In this document: positions 9,488 through 17,575 of the stretch, one piece after another
Layout of the letters: the number at the start of each line of letters is the position of its first letter
Numbering within the stretch: the first letter of the stretch is position 1
Assembly: GCA_938048165.1 (NCBI GenBank)
Contig: CALIBP010000042.1
Coordinates: 1 to 33,299, forward strand
Direction of reading: 5' to 3'
Length of the DNA: 33,299 nt
DNA from: an uncultured Alphaproteobacteria bacterium
GTDB lineage: Bacteria; Pseudomonadota; Alphaproteobacteria; MPNO01; UBA2964
Made by a program: the position numbers and the translations under genes
Notes under the pieces: model-generated
What the model was told of the DNA's origin: nothing
Seen by the model: only the letters and a program-made list of their open reading frames with translations
The model's database searches: none

Positions 9488-9976
9488 ATGATGCAAGATG
9501 ATCGATTTCTAAAACAATCTGGTGCCTACGTCCTATCAATTGAGCTAAAGGATGGCTTCCAAGGTACTGTTGGAAACCTCGGAGATATTGCGCTTCCTCC
9601 TGGGCTCTATCTCTACTTTGGCAGCGCTCGTGGCCCAGGTGGTTTGGCAGCCCGATTAAAGCGCCATATTCGTTCAGAAAAAAAGCCACACTGGCATGTC
9701 GATTGGCTCACACTTGCGGGTCAGGTTGTTGAATTTTTGGCGGTGCCCGATGGACATGAATGCGCGCTGTGTCAAAGGGCAACCGCGTTGAAGAATTTGA
9801 TGGTTCCAGTGACTGGCTTTGGGAGTTCTGATTGCCACCTCTGTCCGGCTCACCTGCTATCCGTTCTGGATGAAGGCTCTCCTTTGCTAAGGAAACTTGC
9901 CGAAATCATGGGTGGAAAAATTTATTCGGCGGCGTCTTTGCTGCCGACGACCGCTGCGCACCCTTCCACAGTTTGA
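9488..9976 (+). CDS. DUF123 GIY-YIG domain protein
   Basis: The protein, 162 residues from ATG 9488, is a Uri-type GIY-YIG domain: GAYVLSIEL, then GLYLYFGSARGPGGLAARLK, then HWHVDWLTL. DUF123 members are small stand-alone or fused relatives of GIY-YIG nucleases with unclear function. Four cysteines in two C-x2-C pairs (Cys92/95 and Cys116/119) could bind a metal; this is inferred. The frame is open back to 9338, but that stretch is antisense to the metallopeptidase gene and lacks family similarity, so a start at 9488 or 9491 fits. The last 55 bp overlap the convergent dehydrogenase gene. Confidence 0.8.
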   Translation: MMQDDRFLKQSGAYVLSIELKDGFQGTVGNLGDIALPPGLYLYFGSARGPGGLAARLKRHIRSEKKPHWHVDWLTLAGQVVEFLAVPDGHECALCQRATALKNLMVPVTGFGSSDCHLCPAHLLSVLDEGSPLLRKLAEIMGGKIYSAASLLPTTAAHPSTV

Positions 9977-10818
9977 CGCATCGTCCGGCTTTTATCGACG
10001 GTCTCGCGAATTTCAGAGGCGTAGGGAGATTTGGTCATTAACCCGTAAAGCTCGGCTGAACCGTCATGAAACCCTGTTGGCATGCCAATCGCCCCCATGG
10101 TTTTCGCTATTTCTTCCATTTCTCCGATATAACGGTCTGAAACAGCGGGAAGGGCCGACGTCAGCGCTTCCATACGTTTATACATCGCTCCCTGACTATA
10201 GATGAGTTCGTCATGAAGGTCGTCGGCAATACCGAGCTTTTCGGCTGCCATCAGCATCGCCGCATGCAAAGCGCTGGTGCCTTTGGTTATGCCCGCATAA
10301 CACATCTTAATGGCGGATGCTTTCCCCGACTCGGGGCCACATTGCTTGATGTCCACACCTTTTCCATCGAACACGTTCATTTCTTCAGCACCGCTACCGC
10401 TCACAAAAAAGCGGGTTGGAACGGAGGCCCCAGGAGGATTACCAACGATGCCTCCATCAATATAGGCGGCACCGGCGGCTTCGATGACATCGCCGATCTG
10501 TGCGGCAGTTTCGGGAGATACGGCGTTGCAATCGAAATATGGGGGTGTGTGTCCTGTTTCTTTCATTGCGGCCGCAACACGCTCGGCCTGAGCTAGCGCA
10601 TCGCCGGGCGGTAAAATAGAAAACACGATATCAGCTTCTGCGAGGACGGACGCGATAGAACCGCAGTCGCGAAATCCAGCAGCGGCGGCGCGTTGACGCG
10701 ACGTTTCACTGCGACCATCAAGAGACGTGATGATATCGAAGCCATGTTCCTGAAACGCCTTGCCAGTTGCGGCACCCATTTCGCCAGGGCTCAATATCGC
10801 GACGGTTTTGATCGTCAT
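9922..10818 (-). CDS. NAD(P)-dependent dehydrogenase, 6-phosphogluconate/hydroxyisobutyrate type with DUF1932 domain
   Basis: The N-terminal half is a Rossmann fold beginning VAILSPGEMGAATGKAF, followed by DIVFSILPPGDA and FDCNAVSPETA, as in beta-hydroxyacid dehydrogenases. GGIVGNPP and the Lys-containing segment SGKASAIKMCYAGITKGTSA correspond to the substrate and catalytic-Lys regions. The C-terminal helical half fits the DUF1932 type. It probably oxidises a 3-hydroxyacid with NAD(P); the exact substrate is unknown. ATG 10818 was chosen because GAGGA lies 7 nt upstream (complement of 10826-10830), giving 298 residues. Confidence 0.8.
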   Translation of the reverse strand: MTIKTVAILSPGEMGAATGKAFQEHGFDIITSLDGRSETSRQRAAAAGFRDCGSIASVLAEADIVFSILPPGDALAQAERVAAAMKETGHTPPYFDCNAVSPETAAQIGDVIEAAGAAYIDGGIVGNPPGASVPTRFFVSGSGAEEMNVFDGKGVDIKQCGPESGKASAIKMCYAGITKGTSALHAAMLMAAEKLGIADDLHDELIYSQGAMYKRMEALTSALPAVSDRYIGEMEEIAKTMGAIGMPTGFHDGSAELYGLMTKSPYASEIRETVDKSRTMRQTVEGCAAVVGSKDAAE

Positions 10819-10874
10819 TGTTAAATCCTCATCTAAAAGGTCTTGCAAATTCTATGGCGCAATACCGTGAGTTT

Positions 10875-12308
10875 CTAGCGACCGGTGCGGAATTTCCAGC
10901 CCCAACCGACGGCTCTGTAGCAAATAAAGGCCGCGAAGGCGGGAATCAACGCTGTGAAGCCGAGAACCCAGGCCGCGACTCGATAGATGGTCTCTCTGGA
11001 GGTACTTTCGTCTAGCCCGGCACTATTCGCGACAAGTCCAGCTGCTGCAGCCCCAAAGGCAACCCCAAGCGACCGAATTGTCGGCATTGCAGCGGCAGTG
11101 ATTCCCTCTTCGCCTTCTTGCGCGACACTCATCCCGTAACTCGTCATCAAGACATTCGTTACGCCTATGCCGAAGCCCACCAGCGTAATCCATATCGTAA
11201 TCATCGTGACGGTTCCGGACAGGATTGCCACTGTAAAGGCAACTGTAGTCGCCGCAGCGAACACCATACCCGCGACAGATCCCACGCGCTCCTTCATGCC
11301 TGTTAGTCCCGCCACGGCAATCGAGCCGATCGTCCAGCCTGTTGAGAAGACGAGTGATAAATAACCGAGCAGAAGAGGGGTGACGTTATGGAGTTCCTGA
11401 AGGAATAAAGGCGCGAAAATCAAGAGCGTCGTATAGGTGATTGAAATCAAGAAATAAGACCAGTAGGCGAGCCCCACCGGTTTAAATAAGGACAAGGCAT
11501 TGCTGGGAAACAACTTGGTTTCTGAGGCTTGATCGCGCCGGAAGGTCATCCAGACCAGAAAAACAGCCAACAAGATTAACGTCGCACTAGTAACAGGCGC
11601 TTTATATTGACCGGTAAGCCCCACAGACAATACCCCGGCGGCCAGCATGAGCAGGCGTCGCCAGGGTAAATTGCCATGTGGCTCAGAGTTAACTTTCTCA
11701 GGGATGAGGTGCCATGACATCGCGACAAAGGCGATGACAAACGGAGCCTGTGCCCAAAAGGCTCCTCGCCAGTAATCGACCTCAGCAAAGACTCCACCAA
11801 TTCCTGGCCCAAAAAAGGAGGCAACTGTCCACGTTGTTGAGATTAAGGCGAGGATGCGGGTTCTGATAGAAGGCGTATAAAGATCGCTAATGAGGGCCAT
11901 CGACTGCGCAATGACCAACCCGCCACCGATTCCCTTTACAACCCTCGCTGCTAAAAGCGTTCCCATATCTGGTGGAATGGCGCAGGCAATGGTTCCCACC
12001 AGCAAGATCAGGCCACCCCATACATAGCCGCGTCGTGTTCCCAAACGGGCGCGGAAATAACCTCCCGCGGCAGAGCCGATAATAGTGCCGACCATATAGA
12101 GCATGGATGTCCAGGCATAAAAGGAAATGCCGCCGATGTCCGCGACGACAGTCGGCATAATGGTCGTGATGACGAAGATATCGATGGCATGCAGCGCGAT
12201 GCCGAGATTAAGTAAAATTGTGTAAGGGCCGAGCCCTCCCCGAAATAAATCCAGCCATCCTGCTTTTTTTGCGATGGCGGTGTTTTCGGAAGGTGATTGA
12301 TCTGTCAT
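10875..12308 (-). CDS. MFS transporter, multidrug (DHA2/EmrB-like) type
   Basis: A 477-residue polytopic membrane protein with many transmembrane segments. MFS features include LHAIDIFVITTIMPTVVADI in the first helix, as in EmrB-like proton-driven drug exporters, loop motif A (RARLGTRRGYVWGG), and RVVKGIGGGLVIAQSMALI, motif B-like. The substrate cannot be told. It is divergent from the LLM oxidoreductase at 12388 (79 bp between starts) and lies 56 bp upstream of the dehydrogenase gene on the same strand, so those two may be co-transcribed. Confidence 0.85.
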   Translation of the reverse strand: MTDQSPSENTAIAKKAGWLDLFRGGLGPYTILLNLGIALHAIDIFVITTIMPTVVADIGGISFYAWTSMLYMVGTIIGSAAGGYFRARLGTRRGYVWGGLILLVGTIACAIPPDMGTLLAARVVKGIGGGLVIAQSMALISDLYTPSIRTRILALISTTWTVASFFGPGIGGVFAEVDYWRGAFWAQAPFVIAFVAMSWHLIPEKVNSEPHGNLPWRRLLMLAAGVLSVGLTGQYKAPVTSATLILLAVFLVWMTFRRDQASETKLFPSNALSLFKPVGLAYWSYFLISITYTTLLIFAPLFLQELHNVTPLLLGYLSLVFSTGWTIGSIAVAGLTGMKERVGSVAGMVFAAATTVAFTVAILSGTVTMITIWITLVGFGIGVTNVLMTSYGMSVAQEGEEGITAAAMPTIRSLGVAFGAAAAGLVANSAGLDESTSRETIYRVAAWVLGFTALIPAFAAFICYRAVGWGWKFRTGR

Positions 12309-12387
12309 TGATGCACTCTATGCGGCACGTCGGACTCCGCCAAGGCAATCCGGTGCATTCATATACAACTATGTTTAAAATGATTTC

Positions 12388-13419
12388 ATGACTTTACTCA
12401 GTGTTCTAGATCAATCGCCGATACGAACCGGCGCTACCCCTGCAGATGCCGTTGCTGATACGTTGGCCTTGGCTGAGCATGTCGATAGGCTTGGCTATCA
12501 CCGCTACTGGCTGGCAGAGCATCACAGTAGCAATGGGCTCGCCGGTGCAGCCCCTGAGATAATGATTCCGCAGGTTGCCGGCCGAACGCAGGGTATACGG
12601 GTTGGTTCTGGTGGGATCATGCTTACCCATTACAGCCCTTTGAAAGTGGCAGAAACCTTCCGCACAATAGAGACTTTATATCCGGGGCGAATTGATCTTG
12701 GGATCGGGCGTGCGCCGGGAAGTGACCGGATAACAGATCAGGCACTCCAAACCGGGCCGGGAGCGCTGGGTGCCGAGCACTATCCGACACAGGTTCGCGA
12801 TATGATGGGCTATCTGAGCGGTAACCTTCCGGAGGATCATCCGTTTGCCAATGTAAAAGCCATGCCCGCTGGCCCTACTGTGCCGGATGTCTGGATGCTG
12901 GGCTCGAGTGATCAAAGCGCGGCTATGGCAGCCTATTTCGGTGTACCATTTTCATTTGCCCATTTCATTGTCGCAGAGGGTGGACCACAAGCCGTCGCGG
13001 CCTATCGCGACAACTATCGGCCGTCGGAGGCCTGGCCCGAACCCGTCGTTAATATCGGCGTATTTGCGGTGGCAGCCGACACAGAAGACAAAGCCGAACA
13101 GTTGATGAAATGCCGTGACCTTTCCTCTGTTCGGCAACGCAAGGGACTTGCGGCACCGGTGCCGTCGATTGAAGAGGCGGAAGCCTATGTGTATCCGCCG
13201 CAAGAGGAAGCTCTGAGGGTGTATAATCGTCAGCGCTGTTTCTGGGGCACTGGCGAGCAAGTACGGGATGCGATGTTAGCGACGGGCAAGCTTTATGATG
13301 TCGATGAATTTGTTGTTTTGACGATGTGCCCGACTTTGGAGGCCCGGTTCCGTTCCTATGAACTGCTGGCGGAGGCCTTTGATTTGACGTCGCGGAAGAC
13401 GAATGCGACCAGTGGCTAA
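12388..13419 (+). CDS. LLM-class flavin-dependent oxidoreductase (luciferase-like)
   Basis: This 343-residue protein begins SVLDQSPIRTGATPADAV and continues GYHRYWLAEHHSSNGLAGAAPEI, VGSGGIMLTHYSPLKVAETF and GRIDLGIGRAPGSD. These are the hallmark segments of the luciferase-like monooxygenase group that includes E. coli YhbW. Members use reduced FMN (or F420 in other branches) to oxidise organic substrates with O2. No partner flavin reductase is adjacent. The gene seems single; the next gene starts after 116 bp. The substrate is unknown. Confidence 0.9.
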   Translation: MTLLSVLDQSPIRTGATPADAVADTLALAEHVDRLGYHRYWLAEHHSSNGLAGAAPEIMIPQVAGRTQGIRVGSGGIMLTHYSPLKVAETFRTIETLYPGRIDLGIGRAPGSDRITDQALQTGPGALGAEHYPTQVRDMMGYLSGNLPEDHPFANVKAMPAGPTVPDVWMLGSSDQSAAMAAYFGVPFSFAHFIVAEGGPQAVAAYRDNYRPSEAWPEPVVNIGVFAVAADTEDKAEQLMKCRDLSSVRQRKGLAAPVPSIEEAEAYVYPPQEEALRVYNRQRCFWGTGEQVRDAMLATGKLYDVDEFVVLTMCPTLEARFRSYELLAEAFDLTSRKTNATSG

Positions 13420-13510
13420 ATAAAGACCATAAATTCAGTTACTTATCTATAAAATGCTGTCGAATTCCTACGAACGAAGAAACTAAATTTTAAGGCTGTT
13501 TCATTAGCAT

Positions 13511-13531
13511 TCACCTCAATAGACGAGGTGA
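13511..13531 (+). promoter_or_regulatory. Hairpin hiding the ribosome binding site of the DUF2336 gene
   Basis: TCACCTC (13511-13517) can pair perfectly with GAGGTGA (13525-13531) around a 7-nt loop. The right arm holds the GAGGTG Shine-Dalgarno sequence, 5 nt before ATG 13536. In mRNA the hairpin would mask the ribosome binding site, as in RNA thermometers or other translational switches. The structure is seen directly; its function is inferred. Confidence 0.5.
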
Positions 13532-13535
13532 TTCC

Positions 13536-14810
13536 ATGGCAACGGCAGCCAAACAGTACCAAGAGTTAGGCGGAATTCTGCAAAGTGATGACGATGCGGC
13601 GCGTAAAGCCCTTGCCGCTGATCCCACCACGCCGCCTGAGGTCCTCTATTTTTTCGCTGAGAAAGGCGAGGTGGAAATCCGGCGGATTGTTGCCGAAAAC
13701 CCGTCAACGCCAAACCAGGCCGATGTGATGTTGTCGCGTGACGACGATGTTTCGGTTCGCTGTGCATTGGCGCGCAAAATTGTTGGTGACGGGTTGGATG
13801 ACGATACCAAGCGCAATCTGTGGCGCATGGGCTTTACAATCCTTGAGACATTGCTGCGGGATCAGGTCGTGAGTGTGCGGCGAATCTTGTCGGAGGCCTT
13901 TAGGTCTTCGCCCCATGCCCCTCGGGAGATTGTTGTCGGGTTGGCGCGTGACACTGATCAGGAGGTCGCGGCCCCAGTTCTCTCGAAATCACCTGTTCTC
14001 ACCGAAGCGGACCTTGCGGAATTGATAGAAGTCGGTGCGCCGAATTGGGCAAAATGCGCTATCGCGGATCGTGAGCATGTGTCATCGCATTTGTGCGATA
14101 TATTGATTAGCGACGACTGTCCGGTGGCGATGGCACGGCTCGCTAAAAACAAGAAAATTTCCTTGTCCGAACCGGTGTTGGAAAAGATTGTTCATAAGGC
14201 GGAAACAGTACCGGAAATTCAACCCGCTTTGGTGGAGCGAGGTGATCTTTCTGATAATTTGCTTGTTCGATTGGTTCGGTTTGTTGCCGCCCCACTTCTG
14301 TCCAAACTTTGTGACTGCCGGGAAATAGACAGCAAAGTTGCTGTCCGTATGAACCGGGCGATCGAAATGAGAAGGGATCAACCCGCCGCACGTGTCGTCG
14401 CGAAAACACCAAAGGGTGACCACAAATCTAGCGCAAAAACGAAATCGGTCGGCACGGCTGAGAATGGTGAGGCGCCGCGCTATCGGGCCAAACGCTTGTT
14501 TGATGAAAACAAACTGACGAATGAGTCGCTCGCTGCGGCTTTGGACAATAAAGACTATGAGTTCGTCAAAGCAGCACTCGCATTGCGCGCCAAAATTCCG
14601 ATGCCGACAGTCGAACGCATGGTCCGCGTTAAAAGCGTTAAAACGATTGTCGCTCTCGCCTGGAAAGCAGGTTTAAGTGCTCGGTTTGCGATAGATTTGC
14701 AGCGTGACCTCGCTTTCATAGCGCCAAATAAAATTATGAATGCGCGCGACGGTATTGATTTTCCAATGCGCGTCGACGACATGGAATCCCAGCTTTCCAT
14801 TTTCGAATAA
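13536..14810 (+). CDS. DUF2336 domain protein with HEAT-like repeats
   Basis: The 424-residue soluble protein consists mostly of short helical repeats (for example DDDVSVRCALARKI, DQVVSVRRILSEAF, DTDQEVAAPVLSKSP, RFVAAPLLSKL), matching DUF2336, a domain I associate with alphaproteobacteria. Such repeats usually mediate protein binding. A low-complexity, Lys/Ala-rich linker (about residues 285-310) separates a C-terminal helical part. No signal peptide or membrane helix is visible. Function is unknown. Ribosome binding site GAGGTG is within a hairpin (13511-13531). Confidence 0.8.
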   Translation: MATAAKQYQELGGILQSDDDAARKALAADPTTPPEVLYFFAEKGEVEIRRIVAENPSTPNQADVMLSRDDDVSVRCALARKIVGDGLDDDTKRNLWRMGFTILETLLRDQVVSVRRILSEAFRSSPHAPREIVVGLARDTDQEVAAPVLSKSPVLTEADLAELIEVGAPNWAKCAIADREHVSSHLCDILISDDCPVAMARLAKNKKISLSEPVLEKIVHKAETVPEIQPALVERGDLSDNLLVRLVRFVAAPLLSKLCDCREIDSKVAVRMNRAIEMRRDQPAARVVAKTPKGDHKSSAKTKSVGTAENGEAPRYRAKRLFDENKLTNESLAAALDNKDYEFVKAALALRAKIPMPTVERMVRVKSVKTIVALAWKAGLSARFAIDLQRDLAFIAPNKIMNARDGIDFPMRVDDMESQLSIFE

Positions 14811-14839
14811 ACAGCTGACCGTGCGTCCGTCAGTTGTTT
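14809..14839 (+). terminator. Probable terminator hairpin after the DUF2336 gene
   Basis: AAACAGCTGAC (14809-14819) pairs with GTCAGTTGTTT (14829-14839) over 11 positions with one G-U, around a 9-nt loop. The first bases overlap the TAA stop. The right arm ends in TTT, then C, so the T tract is short. It separates the DUF2336 gene from the EamA array that starts at 14917. Confidence 0.5.
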
Positions 14840-14872
14840 CCGATATTCTTCACCTAATAAATAAACACAATT

Positions 14873-14893
14873 CGTCTCGCTAGCAGCGAAACG
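14873..14893 (+). promoter_or_regulatory. Hairpin in the leader of the EamA array
   Basis: CGTCTCGCT (14873-14881) pairs with AGCGAAACG (14885-14893) apart from one mismatch, around a 3-nt AGC loop. It lies 24 nt before the TTG start of the first array gene and just upstream of the AAGGA ribosome binding site at 14906-14910. It may affect expression of the array or be part of an operator; no function can be shown. Confidence 0.3.
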
Positions 14894-14916
14894 TCTTCGC
14901 CAACTAAGGAACAAAG

Positions 14917-15810
14917 TTGAAACCAAACCGTCCTATCGCCGGGATTCTTTGGATGAGTCTGGCAATGTTGCTCAGCGCTGCAGCCGGTGCCTGTGTACGC
15001 CAGCTCGCGGGTGAAGTGCCGACTTTAGAGCTGGTCCTTTTCCGAAATGTTGTTGGTTTGCTTCTACTAGTGCCCTGGCTTTTTCGTGAGGGGTTTGGCG
15101 TGATGCGAACCAGTCGCCTACCTCTATATTGTCTACGGGTATTTTTCGCCTATACCGCGATGGTCACGCTGTTTTACGCCTGGGGAGAAATGCCGATTGC
15201 GGATGTGTTTGCCCTGCAATTCACCATCCCCTTGTTCACGATCATGCTCGCCGTATTTATCCTTAAACAACAAACAGATCGTCAGGCTTGGGCGGCATGC
15301 CTCGTTGGCTTTGCCGGAGCGTTAATAGTTATGCGACCTGGCGTTATCGAGCTTACCTTGGCCGCAGTTGCTGCTATTGCTTCCGCAATGATGTCAGCAG
15401 GCTCCAACACCACGATAAAGCTACTAACCAGAACGGAAAGTGTTGGAACCATTACGGTTTATTCCAATTTGCTTATGCTGCCGCTGGCAATGATCCCAAC
15501 CGTCTTTATCTGGGTAACGCCAACTCTGGAGCAAATCCCGTGGATATTTGGGGCGGCGTTTTTCAGTGCTGTCGGGGGCATCTGTTTTACGATGGCGGTT
15601 GGTGCAGCGGATGCCCGTGTGGTCCAACCCTTCCAGTTCACCCGAATGATATTTGCCGCATTGATTGGTTACGTCATGTTTCTTGAATTGCCCGATATTT
15701 GGACCTGGGTTGGTGCAGCAGTGATTTTTGGTGCGTCTTACTACATAGTGTGGCGCGAAACCAAAATACGAAACGCCAACCAAGCACCGACTGGATCCCC
15801 AACATCATGA
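14917..15810 (+). CDS. EamA/DMT transporter, array copy 1
   Basis: First gene of the six-member array, 297 residues. Repeat one covers about residues 8-143 and ends GFAGALIVMRPG. Repeat two covers about 145-282 and ends LPDIWTWVGAAVIFG. The half-way signature MPIADVFALQFTIPLFT is present. About ten membrane segments and no signal peptide are seen. The start is TTG 14917 with AAGGA 6 nt before it, so translation may start at a modest rate. Its stop overlaps the next ATG (ATGA). The promoter should lie between the hairpin at 14839 and the gene. The substrate is unknown; DMT members move small amines, amino acids, nucleosides or sugars. Confidence 0.9.
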   Translation: MKPNRPIAGILWMSLAMLLSAAAGACVRQLAGEVPTLELVLFRNVVGLLLLVPWLFREGFGVMRTSRLPLYCLRVFFAYTAMVTLFYAWGEMPIADVFALQFTIPLFTIMLAVFILKQQTDRQAWAACLVGFAGALIVMRPGVIELTLAAVAAIASAMMSAGSNTTIKLLTRTESVGTITVYSNLLMLPLAMIPTVFIWVTPTLEQIPWIFGAAFFSAVGGICFTMAVGAADARVVQPFQFTRMIFAALIGYVMFLELPDIWTWVGAAVIFGASYYIVWRETKIRNANQAPTGSPTS

Positions 15811-16691
15811 AAAATGGAATTTTATCAAACGCCGTCGTCCGTGGTGTTCTGTGGATGGTGCTGGCAACAGCCTTTCAGGCTTTGGCGAGCGGCTTTGTCA
15901 GAAAACTGTCCTTCGACTTCGGCGTTGCAGAACTTCTTTTCTTCTTTAGCAGCATCAGCGCCCTGTTACTCCTGCCGTTGGCAATGCGCCTCGACAAAGG
16001 ATCATTTGCTGGCATTCGTCGTCGCTCAGGTCTCTACATCCTTCGTGGGTTGCTGTCGTTCGGCGGGATGTACGCTTCTTTCTATGCCTATTCTGTAATG
16101 GATATTGCGAACGTCCAATCACTGCTCTTTACCGTACCGCTGTTCACTATTTTGCTCGCAGGTTTATTACTCGGAGAGTATGTCGGTCTGCGGGGTTGGC
16201 TATCTTGCGTAATCGGTTTTTGTGGGGCGCTCATCATCGTGCGTCCGGGTATCATCCCGATAAATCCCGGCGCTCTTGCTGCAATTGTGTCGGCTTTCGC
16301 TTTTGCTGCAGCCAATATCACCATTCGCAAACTCGGCAGCAGCGAGAGCCCTATCATGATTACGATGGTGTCTAATTCGATCGTGGCGCTACTTTCCATT
16401 GTTCCCGCCGCGATTAACTGGGTGACACCGAGCTGGGAACAAGTGCCGGGGATTTTGTTCATGGGGGTGCTGTTTATGTTGGCAATGGTTTGCCTCACAT
16501 TCTCCATACGTGAAGCCGATGCCCGCATAGTGCAATCAGTCAATTTTTTACGGCTGCCGTGGTCGGTGGCTGTTGGATGGGTCATGTTTGCAGAGTTGCC
16601 AGATATCTGGACCTGGGTTGGTGCTGTCGTCATTTTTGCGGGAGCCTATGATGTGCTGCGTCGCGAAAGCCGAGGCGTAAAAAAGGCATGA
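15807..16691 (+). CDS. EamA/DMT transporter, array copy 2
   Basis: 294 residues. The start is ATG 15807, within the ATGA shared with copy 1; upstream codons are open back to 15699 but overlap copy 1 out of frame. Repeat one contains FYAYSVMDIANVQSLLFTVP, where the other copies have MPIAD.FALQF; the conserved acidic residue is replaced by Asn, the most divergent form in the array. Repeat two has EADARIVQSVNFLRLPW and LPDIWTWVGAVVIF. No clear ribosome binding site is seen, so translation should depend on coupling to copy 1. Its stop forms ATGA with copy 3. Confidence 0.9.
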   Translation: MKNGILSNAVVRGVLWMVLATAFQALASGFVRKLSFDFGVAELLFFFSSISALLLLPLAMRLDKGSFAGIRRRSGLYILRGLLSFGGMYASFYAYSVMDIANVQSLLFTVPLFTILLAGLLLGEYVGLRGWLSCVIGFCGALIIVRPGIIPINPGALAAIVSAFAFAAANITIRKLGSSESPIMITMVSNSIVALLSIVPAAINWVTPSWEQVPGILFMGVLFMLAMVCLTFSIREADARIVQSVNFLRLPWSVAVGWVMFAELPDIWTWVGAVVIFAGAYDVLRRESRGVKKA

Positions 16692-17575
16692 CCGCGGCCA
16701 ACGCCAGCACGACCAACCGCAGCGCTGCCATGCGTGGCATCGCGTGGATGGTACTGTCTGGTATCGGCTATTCAATAAATGCCGGACTGGTTAAGCAGTT
16801 GTCGTCCGATCTAAACACGATGGAGATTGTGTTTTGGCGTTCGGTCGTTGCGACGGTCATATTGCTGCCCTTTCTGTGTAAGCATATTGGTTCAACAGGG
16901 AAAGAGTCCCTGAAGAACTGGCATCTGTTTTTGTTGCGCGGCCTGTTCACCTACCTGGCGATGGGCGCGACATATTATGCCCTGGCGAACATGCCAATCG
17001 CTGATGTCTATGCCCTGCAATTCACCCTGCCGCTTTTTATGATTCTCGCGGCGATACTGTTCCTCGGGGAAAAGGCGCGCGTTGGTAGCTGGGTAGCCTG
17101 CATCGTCGGATTTATCGGCACCCTGATTATTTTGAGACCGGGGTTTGAGACTATTACCATCGCGGCGCTGGCAGCACTCACTTCCGCAGTGCTCTATAGC
17201 TGTACAAATATCTTTATTAAGAAACTGTCGCGCACTGAAAGTACGACGACAATCACTGTCTTTGGCAATCTGGTGATGGTCGTTGTGGCGGCAATTCCGC
17301 TGTTATTTGCCTGGCAATTGCCCCCGTTACACACTCTCGGATGGATAATAGCCCTTGGCGTCTTTACGACGGCTGGGCAGTGGGCGCTGGCACGGGCGAT
17401 AGCGACGGCAGATGCGCGTATTGTCTGGCCGTTCGACTTCCTCCGCATGCCATTTACGGTGGCCGTTGGGTATGTGATGTTCGGCCAGCTGCCCGGCATT
17501 TGGACCTGGGTTGGTGCCGTGGTCATTTTTGGGGCTGCGTATTATGTCATTCGCGAGGAGGCCACGACCAAGTGA
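16688..17575 (+). CDS. EamA/DMT transporter, array copy 3
   Basis: 295 residues with two EamA repeats. A polar N-terminal extension (about 14 residues, Ala/Asn/Ser/Thr) precedes the first helix. The first-repeat signature is MPIADVYALQFTLPLFM, close to copy 1. Repeat two shows TADARIVWPFDFLRMPF, with Trp in place of the usual Gln. The end is LPGIWTWVGAVVIFG. The start lies in the ATGA shared with copy 2 and has a weak AAGG 4-6 nt upstream. The stop shares GTGA with copy 4. Confidence 0.9.
   Translation: MTAANASTTNRSAAMRGIAWMVLSGIGYSINAGLVKQLSSDLNTMEIVFWRSVVATVILLPFLCKHIGSTGKESLKNWHLFLLRGLFTYLAMGATYYALANMPIADVYALQFTLPLFMILAAILFLGEKARVGSWVACIVGFIGTLIILRPGFETITIAALAALTSAVLYSCTNIFIKKLSRTESTTTITVFGNLVMVVVAAIPLLFAWQLPPLHTLGWIIALGVFTTAGQWALARAIATADARIVWPFDFLRMPFTVAVGYVMFGQLPGIWTWVGAVVIFGAAYYVIREEATTK
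17555..17561 (+). promoter_or_regulatory. Strong ribosome binding site of array copy 4
   Basis: GAGGAGG lies 10 nt before the GTG start at 17572, inside the coding sequence of copy 3. It is the only strong site within the array before the GST, and it supports the GTG start over the longer open frame. Confidence 0.6.

Noticed and set aside
16088-16633. Minus-strand open frame of 181 codons inside array copy 2
   Set aside because: Composition (Thr, Met, Pro rich) is typical of the antisense of a membrane-protein gene; similar antisense frames occur in every array copy at the same place.
17341-17571. Longer N-terminus for array copy 4
   Set aside because: The extra 77 codons overlap copy 3 in another frame, contain many Cys/Trp/Gly and no membrane pattern; GTG 17572 has a strong ribosome site and a GTGA overlap.
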